NCBI GenBank assembly: GCA_017513125.1
Contig: JAFWDI010000026.1
Coordinates: 1-64,000 of the forward strand
Direction: 5' to 3'
Length of the DNA: 64,000 bases
Source of the DNA: Lachnospiraceae bacterium
GTDB taxonomy: Bacteria > Bacillota > Clostridia > Lachnospirales > Lachnospiraceae
The notes under the pieces are model-generated. The model was not told the DNA's origin, searched no databases, and was given only the letters and a program-made list of their open reading frames with translations. Below, piece after piece: positions 1 to 8,790 of the stretch; the stretch's first letter is position 1; every line of letters starts with the position of its first letter. The translations under genes were made by a program, and so were the position numbers.

Positions 1-1
1 A

Positions 2-196
2 GTTACGGATGACGGCGAGGGTGCGCTGACTGCCGAGGTCTCCTATGCGAACGGCCAGCCGGTGTTCTCGAACATCTACGTACCGCCGATCGTCCCGACC
101 GGCGACAGCACGAACGCGATCGTGTACGTGGCCATCGCGCTAGCGGCCGCAGCGGTCTGCCTGGGATCGCTGATCGCGCGGAAGAGAGCGCGCTGA
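2..196 (+). CDS. C-terminal end of a sortase-anchored surface protein (partial)
   Basis: The reading frame is open from the left edge to a TGA at 194-196, giving 64 residues. It ends with a short beta-type stretch containing F-S-N-I-Y, as seen at the end of Spy0128-type pilin repeats. Then come V-P-T-G-D, about 22 hydrophobic residues rich in Ala, Ile and Val, and a final R-K-R-A-R tail. This is the layout of a Gram-positive cell wall sorting signal, although the pentapeptide is VPTGD rather than LPXTG. The product would be secreted and covalently attached to peptidoglycan by a sortase; no sortase gene is in this window. A pilin or adhesin is plausible, but the binding part lies outside. Confidence is good for wall anchoring and low for anything more specific. 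Confidence 0.72.
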   Translation, partial: VTDDGEGALTAEVSYANGQPVFSNIYVPPIVPTGDSTNAIVYVAIALAAAAVCLGSLIARKRAR

Positions 197-281
197 GCGG
201 AAGGGACCGCGGAGAATAAAAAGCGGATCTGACAGGTAAAGCAGATCCCGCGCAGCGGAAACGCTGAGCAGCACAAAACCG

Positions 282-319
282 AAGACCTTCCCTGCGGGTG
301 ACCGCCGGGAAGGTCTTTT
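282..319 (+). terminator. Intrinsic terminator after the surface protein
   Basis: AAGACCTTCCC pairs with GGGAAGGTCTT around a short loop and is followed by T residues. It ends the upstream surface-protein transcript about 85 bp after its stop codon. Confidence 0.8.
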
Positions 320-344
320 GCATCTTCGGGAATCGCGGTATACT
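316..344 (+). promoter_or_regulatory. Possible promoter for the hydantoinase operon
   Basis: A TATACT hexamer (339-344) lies 17 bp after TTTTGC (316-321), or 15 bp after TTGCAT. It is the best match between the upstream terminator and the start at 408, but its -35 overlaps the terminator T run, so it is only a candidate. Confidence 0.35.
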
Positions 345-407
345 GAAGCCGGAGCATGAAAATGCGAATCTGCATCGGCATAATTGATGATCTCAGAGGA
401 GGAGAAC

Positions 408-2459
408 ATGATCGGACTCGGCATTGACACCGGCGGAACCTACACGGATGCCGTCATCTATGACATGGAAAAAGGCGAGATCCTCGCGAGCGGAAAGACG
501 CTTACGTCGAAGGGTGACCTGAAGGTGGGCATTAAAAACACGCTCATGGAACTGCCCGAGGACCTGATGCGTAAGTGCGGGATGATCGCGCTGTCGACCA
601 CGCTGGCGACGAACGCCGCCGTGGAGGGCCGCGGCGGAAAGGGAAAGCTGATCCTTCTGGGCGCGAGCAAGAGCATTTTCCATCAGAATTATCAGAAGTA
701 CGGATTTGACAATGTCGACGACGTCTACATCGCGGACTGCGGCATTAAAATGAACCCGGCCGAGACCCGCGAGCCTGACTGGGACGCATTCGAGGCGGAT
801 ATGAGGACGTTCCTTGCGGACTGTGAGTGTGCGGCGGTCTGCCAGCTGCACGCGAAGCGGAATAACAGTCAGCAGGAGCGGAAGGCTGCGGAGATCATCG
901 AGAAGGTCGGCGTCCCGGTGATCCGCTCGAGCGAGCTGTTCCAGGATCCCGATATGTATCAGCGCGGCGCGGGAGCGCTGCTGAACGCGCGGCTGATCCC
1001 TGTGATCTACTCGTTCATGGGCGCGATCCGCGAGGTGTTTGCAGGTTACGGCATGGAGGACGTTCCGCGCGTCATCGTGCGCAGCGAAGGCACGCTGATG
1101 ACCGAGGAGTTCGCGCTGAAGCGGCCGGTCGAGACGCTGCTGTGCGGTCCTGCGGCCAGTACGCTGGGCGCCATGGCGCTGGCGAAGCAGACGGACGCGG
1201 TCATCGTCGATATCGGCGGTACCACCACAGACGTGTCGATCGTGCGCGACGGTGTTCCGAAACGCGCGGACGACGGCATTTTCATCGGAGACTGGAAGAC
1301 CTTCGTGAAGGGCCTTTACGTCGACACGTTCGGACTGGGCGGCGACTCGGGCATCCATTACGATTTCGCGGGAAAGCTGGTCCTGGAGGATCACCGGATC
1401 GTGCCGCTGTCGTCGGTGGCGGTGTATTTCCCTTACATAACCGAAGAACTGAAGGAGCTGGCGGAAAGCGGAAAGAAGCACACGCGATTCCTGCATGAGT
1501 ACTATTTCCTGATTCAGGACCGCACCGAGGCCGTCGACTTCTATAAGCTGACGCCGCATGAGCAGAGAGTCGTCGAAGTGCTGTCGCCCGGCCCCATGAA
1601 TATGGTGCGGCTCGCGGAGACGCTGAACGTTTCGCTCTATGACCTGGGCCTCGACCGTCTGGAGAAGCTCGGCGTCGTACAGCGCAGCGGCCTGACGCCT
1701 ACGGACATCATGCATGTGAAGGGCGATTTCAACTCGTTCGACTCGGACGCGGCGCGCTATGCCGCGGAGTTCGTCGCGCACAGCACCGACCACGAGAGCG
1801 TCGAGCAGATGGCGGACGAGATCTACGAGATGATCGTGAAGAAGCTTTATGTGAATATCGCGCGGCTCATGATGACTTCGTCCTACCGCGAATTCGCGAA
1901 TAAAAAGTTCGACGACCAGCTGAATAAGATGATCGAGCTCGCCTACGACGAGGCGCGTGTCGCGGCGGGGCTGTTCCCGAAGAAGGGCGACAACAAGCCG
2001 CCTTACGGCTTCTTCCGCCCGGCATTCCAGCTGGATGCGCCGCTGATCGGCGTCGGCGCGCCGACTTACATCTTCCTGGGCATGGTCGCGAAGCTGTTCG
2101 GGACTACGGCGATCATTCCGGAGTATGCGCACGTGGCGAACGCCGTGGGCGCGATCGTCGGAAAGGTCTCCGTGACCGAGGAAGTCGAGCTGGTCCCCGA
2201 GGACGGCGAAGACGGCGAGCAGATCTTCACGGTCACGAACCGCACCGAGACCCGGCAGTTCTCCGATTACGAGGAGGCTGCGGCATTCGCGCAGGAATCC
2301 GCGCTGAAGCAGGCTGAAGCCGCCGCCAGGGAGCAGGGCGCTTCGGGCGGCCTGAGCATTACGGAAGAGCGCGAGCGGGTCGAGGGAACGCTGCGGTACG
2401 GATCGTTCTGGATCAAGGAACTCTATCGCGCGACCGCGACCGGAAACGTCCGGATCTGA
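408..2459 (+). CDS. Hydantoinase/oxoprolinase family protein
   Basis: A 683-residue protein of the HyuA / 5-oxoprolinase family, ATP-using enzymes that open cyclic amides such as hydantoins or 5-oxoproline. The N-terminus has the acetate-kinase-type nucleotide motif G-I-D-T-G-G-T-Y-T-D. A second phosphate motif, V-D-I-G-G-T-T-T-D-V, lies near residue 275. The middle (about residues 390-440) contains a winged-helix-like stretch (P-H-E-Q-R-V-V-E-V-L...). The start is set at the ATG preceded by GAGGAGGAGAAC; a TTG/ATG pair 21-24 bases earlier is in frame but would place that ribosome site inside the gene. No HyuB partner follows, so the substrate is uncertain. It heads a probable operon with pyridoxamine kinase (42 bp gap) and a radical SAM gene. 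Family confident, reaction not. Confidence 0.85.
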   Translation: MIGLGIDTGGTYTDAVIYDMEKGEILASGKTLTSKGDLKVGIKNTLMELPEDLMRKCGMIALSTTLATNAAVEGRGGKGKLILLGASKSIFHQNYQKYGFDNVDDVYIADCGIKMNPAETREPDWDAFEADMRTFLADCECAAVCQLHAKRNNSQQERKAAEIIEKVGVPVIRSSELFQDPDMYQRGAGALLNARLIPVIYSFMGAIREVFAGYGMEDVPRVIVRSEGTLMTEEFALKRPVETLLCGPAASTLGAMALAKQTDAVIVDIGGTTTDVSIVRDGVPKRADDGIFIGDWKTFVKGLYVDTFGLGGDSGIHYDFAGKLVLEDHRIVPLSSVAVYFPYITEELKELAESGKKHTRFLHEYYFLIQDRTEAVDFYKLTPHEQRVVEVLSPGPMNMVRLAETLNVSLYDLGLDRLEKLGVVQRSGLTPTDIMHVKGDFNSFDSDAARYAAEFVAHSTDHESVEQMADEIYEMIVKKLYVNIARLMMTSSYREFANKKFDDQLNKMIELAYDEARVAAGLFPKKGDNKPPYGFFRPAFQLDAPLIGVGAPTYIFLGMVAKLFGTTAIIPEYAHVANAVGAIVGKVSVTEEVELVPEDGEDGEQIFTVTNRTETRQFSDYEEAAAFAQESALKQAEAAAREQGASGGLSITEERERVEGTLRYGSFWIKELYRATATGNVRI

Positions 2460-2501
2460 GGCGGAAGGATCTGAGACGGCAGGATAAGAGAAGAGACCGG
2501 C

Positions 2502-3362
2502 ATGGGAGAGAACGGGCATAACCGACAGAAGAAGATCGCTGCGGTAAATGACTTTACCGGATTCGGCCGCTGTTCGCTGGCGGTGGCATTGCCCGTCATT
2601 TCGGTGATGGGCGTCCAGTGCTGCCCGCTGCCCACGTCGATCCTGTCGAACCACACGGGCTTTCCGAGCTTCTTTATCGACGACTACACGCGGAACATGC
2701 GTGCGTACATCGATGAGTGGCGGAAACTGAAACTGACGTTCGCGGGGATCTGCACCGGGTTCCTGGGATCGCCCGCGCAGGCGGAGATCGTGAAGGAGTT
2801 TATCGAGGAGTTCGGCGCCGGGAACGGGACTGCCGTGATCGTCGATCCGGTCATGGGCGACTACGGAAAGTATTACGCGACCTGCGGGCCGGAGCTGGCG
2901 CTGCAGATGCGCGAGCTCGTGAGGCGCGCGGATATCATCACGCCGAACATCACGGAGGCCTGCCTCCTCACGGACACGCCCTACCGGGCGCGCTGGAGCT
3001 TCCGCGAACTGGATATCCTGACGGAGAAGCTGCACGCGATGGGGCCGGAGAAGATCGTGATCACCGGGATCCCGCTGCGGACGTATCTGGGGAATTACTG
3101 TTCGGAGCGGAAAACGGCAGGAGCCGCGGGACCGGCCGAAAAGCACATGTTCCGCACATTGAAGATCGGAAACTCGCGCTCGGGCACCGGAGACATCTTC
3201 GCGGCGGTCATCGCCGCCGACGCTGTGAACGGCGTCGATTTCCGCGTGTCGGTGCGGAAAGCTTCGCGGTTCGTGAAGGCCTGCATCACACGCTCGATCG
3301 AGCGGGACATTCCGCTGACGGACGGCGTGTGCTTCGAGGAACTGCTGCACCTTCTGCGGTAG
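2502..3362 (+). CDS. pdxY: Pyridoxamine/pyridoxal kinase (ribokinase-like)
   Basis: A 286-residue PfkB-superfamily kinase of the PdxY/PdxK type, which phosphorylates pyridoxal, pyridoxine or pyridoxamine with ATP to salvage vitamin B6. The N-terminal N-D-F-T-G-F-G-R-C-S and the substrate-side S-N-H-T-G-F match the clostridial pyridoxamine kinase subgroup. The anion-hole motif G-T-G-D-I-F near residue 228 carries the catalytic Asp. Length is normal for the family. It starts 42 bp after the hydantoinase gene and ends 28 bp before the next gene, so the three are probably co-transcribed. PLP made here would serve the nearby racemase and HisC, though this link is inferred. PdxY versus PdxK specificity cannot be told from sequence. 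Confidence 0.85.
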   Translation: MGENGHNRQKKIAAVNDFTGFGRCSLAVALPVISVMGVQCCPLPTSILSNHTGFPSFFIDDYTRNMRAYIDEWRKLKLTFAGICTGFLGSPAQAEIVKEFIEEFGAGNGTAVIVDPVMGDYGKYYATCGPELALQMRELVRRADIITPNITEACLLTDTPYRARWSFRELDILTEKLHAMGPEKIVITGIPLRTYLGNYCSERKTAGAAGPAEKHMFRTLKIGNSRSGTGDIFAAVIAADAVNGVDFRVSVRKASRFVKACITRSIERDIPLTDGVCFEELLHLLR

Positions 3363-3390
3363 ACGCCGCGGAGCCGAAAGGGAGAAGAGC

Positions 3391-4011
3391 ATGTCCAAAG
3401 GCATGGAGATACTGTATAAAGTACATAACGGGCTCTATGTGAACCTGACGAACCGCTGTCCCTGCGCCTGCACGTTCTGTCTGCGGCAGACCAGGGAGAC
3501 CGTGGGCGAGTCCACGAGCCTCTGGCTGGAGCGGGAGCCGTCCGCGGAGGAGGTCATCGCCGCGTTTGACGCGTGGGATATGGAGTCGTTCGACGAACTG
3601 GTGTTCTGCGGGTTCGGTGAGCCGACCGAAGCCCTGCCCGTGCTGCTCGAGACCGCACGTTACGCGAAAGCGCATTTCGGGATCCCGGTCCGCGTGAATA
3701 CGAACGGGCTCGGAAACCTCATCTGGGGCCGCGACATCACGCCGGAACTGGAAGGCGCGGTCGATCGCGTGTCGATCAGCCTGAACACGCCGGACCCGGA
3801 GGCGTATCTCGCCCTCGTGCGCCCGAAGTTCGGGGCGGGGTCGTTCGAAGCCCTGCTGGATTTCGCGCGGCGCGCGGCCGCGCATGTGCCTGAGGTGACG
3901 CTCACGACCGTCGAGACGACGATCTCGCGCGAAGAGGAGCGCCGCTGCAGACAGATCTGCCGGGAGCTCGGCGTGAATTACCGCATCCGTGCCTGGGAGG
4001 GCGGAAACTGA
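3391..4011 (+). CDS. Radical SAM protein, TatD-associated type
   Basis: A 206-residue radical SAM protein. The cluster motif is C-x3-C-x2-C within R-C-P-C-A-C-T-F-C near residue 26, with an extra Cys inside it. It is followed by a glycine-rich G-F-G-E-P-T strand that would contact SAM and by an N-T-N-G-L motif on the next strand. The short length and the N-terminal N-G-L-Y-V-N-L-T-N-R match the small radical SAM family usually encoded next to TatD-type deoxyribonucleases (TIGR04038, recalled and not searched). No tatD gene is present in this window. It ends the hydantoinase-pyridoxamine kinase operon and is followed by a strong terminator. Its substrate is unknown. Confidence 0.8.
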   Translation: MSKGMEILYKVHNGLYVNLTNRCPCACTFCLRQTRETVGESTSLWLEREPSAEEVIAAFDAWDMESFDELVFCGFGEPTEALPVLLETARYAKAHFGIPVRVNTNGLGNLIWGRDITPELEGAVDRVSISLNTPDPEAYLALVRPKFGAGSFEALLDFARRAAAHVPEVTLTTVETTISREEERRCRQICRELGVNYRIRAWEGGN

Positions 4012-4065
4012 CCCTGAACGGCCGGAAACGACGAAAATCGAGACGAAACAGCGTATTTTTAAACT

Positions 4066-4105
4066 TGCGCGCCGTAAAAAATATCGCGGCGCGCATCTTT
4101 TTTTT
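4066..4105 (+). terminator. Intrinsic terminator after the radical SAM gene
   Basis: TGCGCGCCG (4066-4074) pairs with CGGCGCGCA (4087-4095), followed by TCTTTTTTTT. It closes the 408-4011 operon. The remaining 4106-4242 of this 356 bp gene-free stretch has only short GC palindromes and no recognised riboswitch. Confidence 0.9.
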
Positions 4106-4242
4106 CGTCAGAATCGGGAGGGAAATGCCGGCTGTACACAACATCTGGTGATCCGTCCGGAGCGCGACCACAATGCTTGCCCCGACTGCGGCCGCAGGGC
4201 GCCGGAGCAGCCCGCAGGCGGGCCGTCCGGGGCGAAATCTTC

Positions 4243-4271
4243 TTGAATTACTATAATTTTTCGTGTATAGT
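4243..4271 (+). promoter_or_regulatory. Sigma-A-type promoter of the amino acid ABC operon
   Basis: TTGAAT, a 17 bp spacer and TATAGT (with a TG one base before it) lie about 95 bp upstream of the lipoprotein start in an AT-rich patch that stands out from the GC-rich surroundings. Confidence 0.7.
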
Positions 4272-4367
4272 GACGATAATACATTTCTTTTAACGTAGAG
4301 GTGTAGAAGAATGGTGCGTGGGCTCGTGCCCGTCGCGAATATTCAGTATTAGAGGAGGAAAAGGGAA

Positions 4368-5231
4368 ATGAAATTGAGAAAGATCCTGGCTCTGGGACTG
4401 GCTGCATGCATGATGATCGGCGTTCTGGCCGGCTGCGGCGGTTCTTCGAACGGCGGAAACGACGCTCCCGCCCCTGCCGAGACCGAGGCTGCGGCTCCCG
4501 AGACCGAGGCTGCCGGCGGCGAAGCGGCTGCCCCTCTGTATGAGCAGGCTGCGGGCCAGACCTATGTGGTCGGCACCGACACCACCTTCGCTCCGTTCGA
4601 GTTCGAGGATGATAACGGCGAGTTCACCGGTATCGACATCCGCCTGCTCGAGGCGATCGCGGACGAGATGGGATTCACCGTGGAGTGGCAGATCCTGGGC
4701 TTCTCCGCGTCCGTCGCGGCTCTGGAGGCTGAGCAGGTCGACGCGGTCATGGCCGGTATGTCCATCACCGAGGAGCGCATGCAGAAGTACGACTTCTCCG
4801 ACAGCTACTATGACGCGAACATCGGCGTGGCCGTGTCTGCGGATTCCGACATTACGGATCTGGAAGGCCTGCGCGGAGCGACCGTCGTCGTGAAGAACGG
4901 CACGACCTCCATGCAGTATGCCGAGCTGATCGCTCCCGATTATGACATGAACCTGCTCTATGTCGATGAGTCTTCCGTGATGTATCAGTATGTCGAGTCC
5001 GGACAGGCTGCCGCCTGCTTCGACGACTATCCCATCATGCAGTACGAGATCGCGCGCGGAAACATCAGCCTTCAGATCATTTCCCAGACCGAGGGCGAGT
5101 TCGTGTATCCGACCGCTCTGGCCGTGCTGAAGGGGAACTATCCCGAGCTGGTCGCTGCGTTTAATGAGGGTCTGGCCCGCCTGCAGGCGGACGGCACCTA
5201 CGATGCCATCCTGGCTGACTACTTCGGATAA
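4368..5231 (+). CDS. Amino acid ABC transporter substrate-binding lipoprotein
   Basis: A 287-residue solute-binding protein of the polar amino acid (GlnH/HisJ-like) family, which captures an amino acid outside the membrane and delivers it to the permease. It has a signal peptide ending in the lipobox L-A-G-C (lipidated Cys23), then an Ala/Glu/Pro linker to about residue 60, then the family opening V-G-T-D-T-T-F-A-P-F-E-F. The I-T-E-E-R-M segment supplies the Arg that usually binds the ligand alpha-carboxylate. The ATG follows GAGGAGGAAAAGGGAA. It is first in an operon with a permease and an ATPase, separated from them by a set of hairpins. The exact amino acid is not readable; the downstream ornithine/alanine racemase makes basic amino acids one guess. 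Confidence 0.9.
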   Translation: MKLRKILALGLAACMMIGVLAGCGGSSNGGNDAPAPAETEAAAPETEAAGGEAAAPLYEQAAGQTYVVGTDTTFAPFEFEDDNGEFTGIDIRLLEAIADEMGFTVEWQILGFSASVAALEAEQVDAVMAGMSITEERMQKYDFSDSYYDANIGVAVSADSDITDLEGLRGATVVVKNGTTSMQYAELIAPDYDMNLLYVDESSVMYQYVESGQAAACFDDYPIMQYEIARGNISLQIISQTEGEFVYPTALAVLKGNYPELVAAFNEGLARLQADGTYDAILADYFG

Positions 5232-5253
5232 TTATTTGTTTTAAGCATTGACG

Positions 5254-5360
5254 GTGGCAGGCCTTCACCGGCCTGCCGCTGATTCGCGGCCCCCTTTTCC
5301 GGGCCGCTTTGCGGCTGTCTGAAAGCCGCTTGCCGTGTTTCCGGCGGTTTCCGGGAGCCC
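5254..5360 (+). other. Intercistronic hairpin cluster between binding protein and permease
   Basis: Three stems follow one another. 5254-5263 pairs with 5270-5279 (about 10 bp). GCGGCCC near 5286 pairs with GGGCCGC near 5301. GCGGCT near 5311 pairs with AGCCGC near 5323. None has a proper T run, so these look like mRNA-stabilising or partial-termination structures that let the binding protein be made in excess over the membrane parts, a common arrangement in ABC operons. The role is inferred. Confidence 0.6.
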
Positions 5361-5393
5361 GGCGTGACTTCATGTTTTACAGGGGGTACTGAT

Positions 5394-6062
5394 TTGAACA
5401 TACTGGTAAAGATCTGTACACTGTTCGTGACGCATTTCTGGACGTTCCTCGCGGCGTTCGGAATGACCGTGCGCGTGACTGTGCTGTCGCTGATCTTCGC
5501 CACGATCATCGGCATTGTCGTAGCGCTGATCCGTCTGGTCGGCCCGAAACCGCTGAAGGCGGTCGGAAACGTCTACATCAGCATCATCCGCGGCACGCCT
5601 CTGATGGTGCAGATCCTGTTCATCTACTTCGGTATTCCCTCGGCGCTGCATGTGCACCTGACGCTGTTCGCGGCATCGGTCCTGACCATGAGCTTAAACG
5701 GCGGCGCGTACATGGCCGAGATCATCCGCGGCGGCATCGAGGCGGTCGATAAAGGCCAGATGGAGGCCTCTCGAAGCCTGGGCCTGTCGTACGGCCAGAC
5801 CATGCGGCTGGTCATCCTGCCGCAGGCGCTGCGCATGATGCTGCCTTCGATCATTAACCAGTTCATCGTCACCCTGAAAGATACGTCGCTGCTGTCGGCC
5901 ATCGGCCTGCGCGAGCTGACCCAGAACACGAAGATCATCGTCGCTAACAATATGGAGGCATTGACCATGTACTTCATCTGCGGCGTCTGGTACTGGGTCG
6001 TCATCTTCATCCTGACCAGAGTCTCGAGATTGGTCGAAAAGAGGACGCAATATGGCAGATAA
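5394..6062 (+). CDS. Amino acid ABC transporter permease
   Basis: A 222-residue inner-membrane permease of the HisMQ/GlnP family with about five membrane segments. The coupling-loop motif [10 protein letters not shown] (EAA motif) near residue 125 contacts the ATPase. The start is taken as TTG at 5394 because ACAGGGGGTACTGAT precedes it at good spacing; an upstream in-frame GTG at 5364 would add ten hydrophilic residues and place this ribosome site inside the gene. It overlaps the next gene by 11 bp, so the two are translationally coupled. Only one permease gene is present, so it probably forms a homodimer. Confidence 0.88.
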   Translation: MNILVKICTLFVTHFWTFLAAFGMTVRVTVLSLIFATIIGIVVALIRLVGPKPLKAVGNVYISIIRGTPLMVQILFIYFGIPSALHVHLTLFAASVLTMSLNGGAYMAEIIRGGIEAVDKGQMEASRSLGLSYGQTMRLVILPQALRMMLPSIINQFIVTLKDTSLLSAIGLRELTQNTKIIVANNMEALTMYFICGVWYWVVIFILTRVSRLVEKRTQYGR

Positions 6063-6807
6063 AGTGATCAATAAAGAGAATAAGAAGATCGTCGTCGAAC
6101 ACCTGAAGAAGAGCTTCGGCCATCTGGAAGTCCTGAAAGACATCAACTGCGAGATCGACGAGGGCGAAGTGGTCGTGGTCATCGGGCCGTCGGGTTCCGG
6201 AAAGTCCACATTCCTGCGCTGCATCAACCGTCTGGAAGAGATCACCGGCGGCCACGTGTATGTGGACGGCACGGACATGGCGGATCCGAAGACGGACCTG
6301 AACAAGGTCCGCCGGCACATCGGCATGGTGTTCCAGCACTTTAACCTTTTCCCGCATAAGACAGTGAAGGAAAATGTCATGATGGCCCCGGTCGAGCTGA
6401 AGATCATGACGAAGGAAGAGGCAGCGGCCACCGCGGACCGGCTGCTGGCGCGCGTCGGCATGCAGGATAAGACGGACGCCTATCCGTCGCAGCTTTCCGG
6501 CGGCCAGAAGCAGCGCGTGGCGATCGCCCGCGCGCTCGCGATGAACCCGGACATCATGCTGTTCGACGAACCGACGTCGGCGCTCGACCCGGAGATGGTC
6601 GGCGAGGTCCTCGAGGTCATGAAAACGCTGGCCTCGCAGGGCATGACCATGGTGGTCGTCACGCATGAGATGGGCTTCGCCCGCGAGGTCGGAGACCGCC
6701 TGCTGTTCATGGATGAAGGCTACATCATCGAGGAGGGCGACCCGGTCGAGGTGCTCGCGCATCCGAAGGAAGAGCGGACGATCAGCTTCCTGAGCAAAGT
6801 CCTTTAA
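6052..6807 (+). CDS. Amino acid ABC transporter ATP-binding protein
   Basis: A 251-residue ABC ATPase of the GlnQ/HisP family that powers the importer. Walker A is G-P-S-G-S-G-K-S (about residues 44-51), the signature is L-S-G-G-Q-K-Q-R, and Walker B is I-M-L-F-D-E-P. The D-loop S-A-L-D-P and the switch His in V-V-V-T-H-E follow. The length and the R-C-I-N-R-L-E-E segment after Walker A are typical of the polar amino acid group. The start ATG lies inside the permease gene. A strong terminator follows 15 bp after the stop, ending the operon. Family assignment is secure. Confidence 0.93.
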   Translation: MADKVINKENKKIVVEHLKKSFGHLEVLKDINCEIDEGEVVVVIGPSGSGKSTFLRCINRLEEITGGHVYVDGTDMADPKTDLNKVRRHIGMVFQHFNLFPHKTVKENVMMAPVELKIMTKEEAAATADRLLARVGMQDKTDAYPSQLSGGQKQRVAIARALAMNPDIMLFDEPTSALDPEMVGEVLEVMKTLASQGMTMVVVTHEMGFAREVGDRLLFMDEGYIIEEGDPVEVLAHPKEERTISFLSKVL

Positions 6808-6821
6808 GAAACGACAGATGA

Positions 6822-6852
6822 GCCCCGGGAGTAACGCTCCCGGGGTTTTTTT
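6822..6852 (+). terminator. Intrinsic terminator of the amino acid ABC operon
   Basis: CCCCGGGAG pairs with CTCCCGGGG, followed by a run of seven T. The next gene begins only 13 bp further on, so its expression depends on read-through or on a promoter inside the ABC operon. Confidence 0.92.
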
Positions 6853-6864
6853 AAGGAGAAGACC

Positions 6865-7947
6865 ATGCTTCCCGAACTCACCATTGACCTGAAGATCATC
6901 GAGGACAATACTCGCGAGCTCGTGCGTCTCTGCGCGGAGCGCGGCATCGGGATCACCGGCGTGACGAAGGTGTTCCGCGGCGACCCGGAGATCGCGCGCG
7001 CGTTCCTGGCGGGCGGCGTGAAGAGTCTGGGCGACTCGCGCACGGAGAACCTGGAGCGGATGGCCGCGGCCGGCATAGACGCCGAGAAGTGGCTGATCCG
7101 CATGCCGCAGATCAGCCGGGCGGAAGAGTGCGTGCGCGCGGCGGACGTCTCGCTGAACTCCGAGGAGGAGACGCTCCGCGCGCTGAGCGGCGCGTGGCTG
7201 CGCCTGAAGGCCGAAGATCCGGCATTCGCGGACCGCGGTCCCCACGGAGTCGTCCTGATGTACGATCTGGGCGATCTGCGCGAGGGCTGGGTCGACCGGG
7301 ACAGCCTGGCGCGCGCCGCGGAGCTCGTGCGGAGCCTCCCCGGGCTGGAACTGAAGGGCGTGGGGACGAACCTCACCTGTTTTAATTTCGTGCACCCCGA
7401 CACGGAAAAGCTCACACTGCTCGCCGACGCGGCCCGGAGCCTGGGGGCGGACACGTACGTGAGCGGGGGCAATTCCGCGACGCTCGACCTGATGCTGCGC
7501 GGGGGGATACCGGCCGGCGTGAACATGCTGCGGCTGGGCGAATCCCTGCTGTTCGGCCGTGAGCGCGCGCACTACGCGTACCTACCCGGGACCCGGAACG
7601 ACGCGTTCATCCTGCGCGCGGAGATCGTCGAACTGAAGGAAAAGCCGAGCATGCCCTGGGGCGAGTTCGGCGTCGACAGCTACGGCCGCGCCCCGGAACA
7701 TCACGACCGAGGCATCCGCCGCCGGGCGATCTGCGCCCTGGGCCGGCAGGACGCGGACTTCGAGACGCTCTGGACGGTCGATCCGGGCGTGGAGATCCTC
7801 GGCGCTTCGAGCGACCACCTGATGCTGGATGTGACGGACGCGGAGCGGGACTACCGCATGGGTGACGCCGTGGAGCTGCGCTGCGGCTACTACGCGCTGC
7901 TGCGCGCGTATAATTCCGAATATGTGGCGAAACGTTTCGTGCGATGA
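6865..7947 (+). CDS. orr: Ornithine/alanine racemase family PLP enzyme
   Basis: A 360-residue fold-type III PLP enzyme. Its N-terminal half is an alanine-racemase-type barrel with the expected PLP lysine in V-T-K-V-F-R-G (about residue 36). Its C-terminal half is a beta domain. Segments such as L-G-D-S-R-T-E-N-L, D-L-G-D-L-R-E-G, S-G-G-N-S-A, L-R-L-G-E and G-A-S-S-D-H-L match the clostridial ornithine racemase (Orr) family, which interconverts L- and D-ornithine in anaerobic ornithine fermentation. No other ornithine-degradation genes are nearby, so the real substrate could be another amino acid. The start ATG follows TAAGGAGAAGACC. It directly follows an amino acid importer, which may supply its substrate. 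Confidence 0.82.
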   Translation: MLPELTIDLKIIEDNTRELVRLCAERGIGITGVTKVFRGDPEIARAFLAGGVKSLGDSRTENLERMAAAGIDAEKWLIRMPQISRAEECVRAADVSLNSEEETLRALSGAWLRLKAEDPAFADRGPHGVVLMYDLGDLREGWVDRDSLARAAELVRSLPGLELKGVGTNLTCFNFVHPDTEKLTLLADAARSLGADTYVSGGNSATLDLMLRGGIPAGVNMLRLGESLLFGRERAHYAYLPGTRNDAFILRAEIVELKEKPSMPWGEFGVDSYGRAPEHHDRGIRRRAICALGRQDADFETLWTVDPGVEILGASSDHLMLDVTDAERDYRMGDAVELRCGYYALLRAYNSEYVAKRFVR

Positions 7948-8031
7948 ACGCGGCCGCCGCGGCTGCGGGAGGCATAGATCGGGCGGCGGGCATATTGCCC
8001 TAAAGATCGTGCAAATATCAAAGAAAAAAGG

Positions 8032-8074
8032 TCAGGTTTTTCGTAAAAAGCAATGTACGAAAAGCCTGATTTTT
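8032..8074 (+). terminator. Strong (probably bidirectional) terminator before xpt
   Basis: A 14 bp stem (8032-8045 with 8056-8069, one G-T pair) is followed by five T residues. A run of A residues on the 5' side gives a T run on the other strand too. It separates the racemase gene from xpt. Confidence 0.88.
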
Positions 8075-8097
8075 GTTAGTATATGGATATGTTTCTA

Positions 8098-8149
8098 AAG
8101 TGTTTCCGAACAGCCGGATGAGCGGCGGGAAAGGCTGCCGCCGACACTT
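8098..8149 (+). promoter_or_regulatory. Structured leader directly upstream of the xpt ribosome site
   Basis: AAGTGT (8098-8103) can pair with ACACTT (8144-8149). Inside, CAGCC (8111-8115) can pair with GGCTG (8133-8137), or TTTCC with GGAAA as an alternative. The outer stem ends three bases before the AAGGAG ribosome site. This could regulate translation of xpt, but it does not fit the purine riboswitch consensus. Regulation is inferred only. Confidence 0.4.
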
Positions 8150-8165
8150 CGAAGGAGATCATAAC

Positions 8166-8738
8166 ATGAAACTGCTGGAAGAGCGTATACGGAAGGACGG
8201 CGTCATCCTGGATGGCGGGAACGTTCTGAAAGTAGACGCTTTTTTGAATCACCAGATGGACGTCGCGCTCTTCGGCGCGATGGCCGATGAGTGGAAGCGC
8301 CTGTTCGCGGACGAGAAGATCACGAAGATCCTTACGATCGAGGCTTCGGGCATCGGGATGGCCTGCATTGCCGCGGAGCGCTTCGGCGTGCCGGTGATCT
8401 TCGCGAAGAAGTCGAAGACGCGGAATCTTTCCGGCGAGTTCTACACGACGAAGGTCGAGTCGTTCACCCACGGAACCGTGAACGACGTGATCGTTTCGAA
8501 GCGGTTTCTGGGCCCGGAGGACCGCGTGCTGATCATTGACGACTTTCTCGCGAACGGCGCCGCCCTGGAGGGCCTGATCGACCTCGTGCATCAGGCGGGC
8601 GCGACGGTGGCGGGCGCGGGCATTGCCATCGAAAAGGCGTTCCAGCCCGGCGGCGGGCGCATCCGTGCCGCGGGCGTGCGCGTGGAGTCTCTCGCGCGCA
8701 TCGCATCCATGACGGAAGACGGGATCACATTCTGTTAA
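8166..8738 (+). CDS. xpt: Xanthine phosphoribosyltransferase
   Basis: A 190-residue purine salvage enzyme that joins xanthine (or guanine) to PRPP to make XMP/GMP. Full-length matches to the Xpt family include M-K-L-L-E-E-R-I at the start, the [11 protein letters not shown] segment, I-E-A-S-G-I-G-M, and the PRPP-binding loop [13 protein letters not shown] near residue 125. The start ATG follows GAAGGAGATCATAAC. It lies 52 bp upstream of a BMP-family nucleoside-binding lipoprotein, suggesting one purine uptake-and-salvage unit. PRPP for the reaction would come from Prs, also encoded in this window. Confidence 0.93.
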   Translation: MKLLEERIRKDGVILDGGNVLKVDAFLNHQMDVALFGAMADEWKRLFADEKITKILTIEASGIGMACIAAERFGVPVIFAKKSKTRNLSGEFYTTKVESFTHGTVNDVIVSKRFLGPEDRVLIIDDFLANGAALEGLIDLVHQAGATVAGAGIAIEKAFQPGGGRIRAAGVRVESLARIASMTEDGITFC

Positions 8739-8790
8739 GCCCCGTTTTTCAGATAGAAAGCTTTCATTTTTGACGAGGAGGAAAAGGAAA

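Noticed and set aside
384..407. TTG/ATG start eight codons upstream in the hydantoinase gene
   Set aside because: It would put the GAGGAGGAG ribosome site inside the coding region, and family members begin at the G-I-D-T-G-G segment.
8070..8165. Purine riboswitch upstream of xpt (GGATATG and GTTTCTA words are present)
   Set aside because: The two words are too close to allow the P2 stem between them, and the third stem and the closing strand of the consensus are missing.
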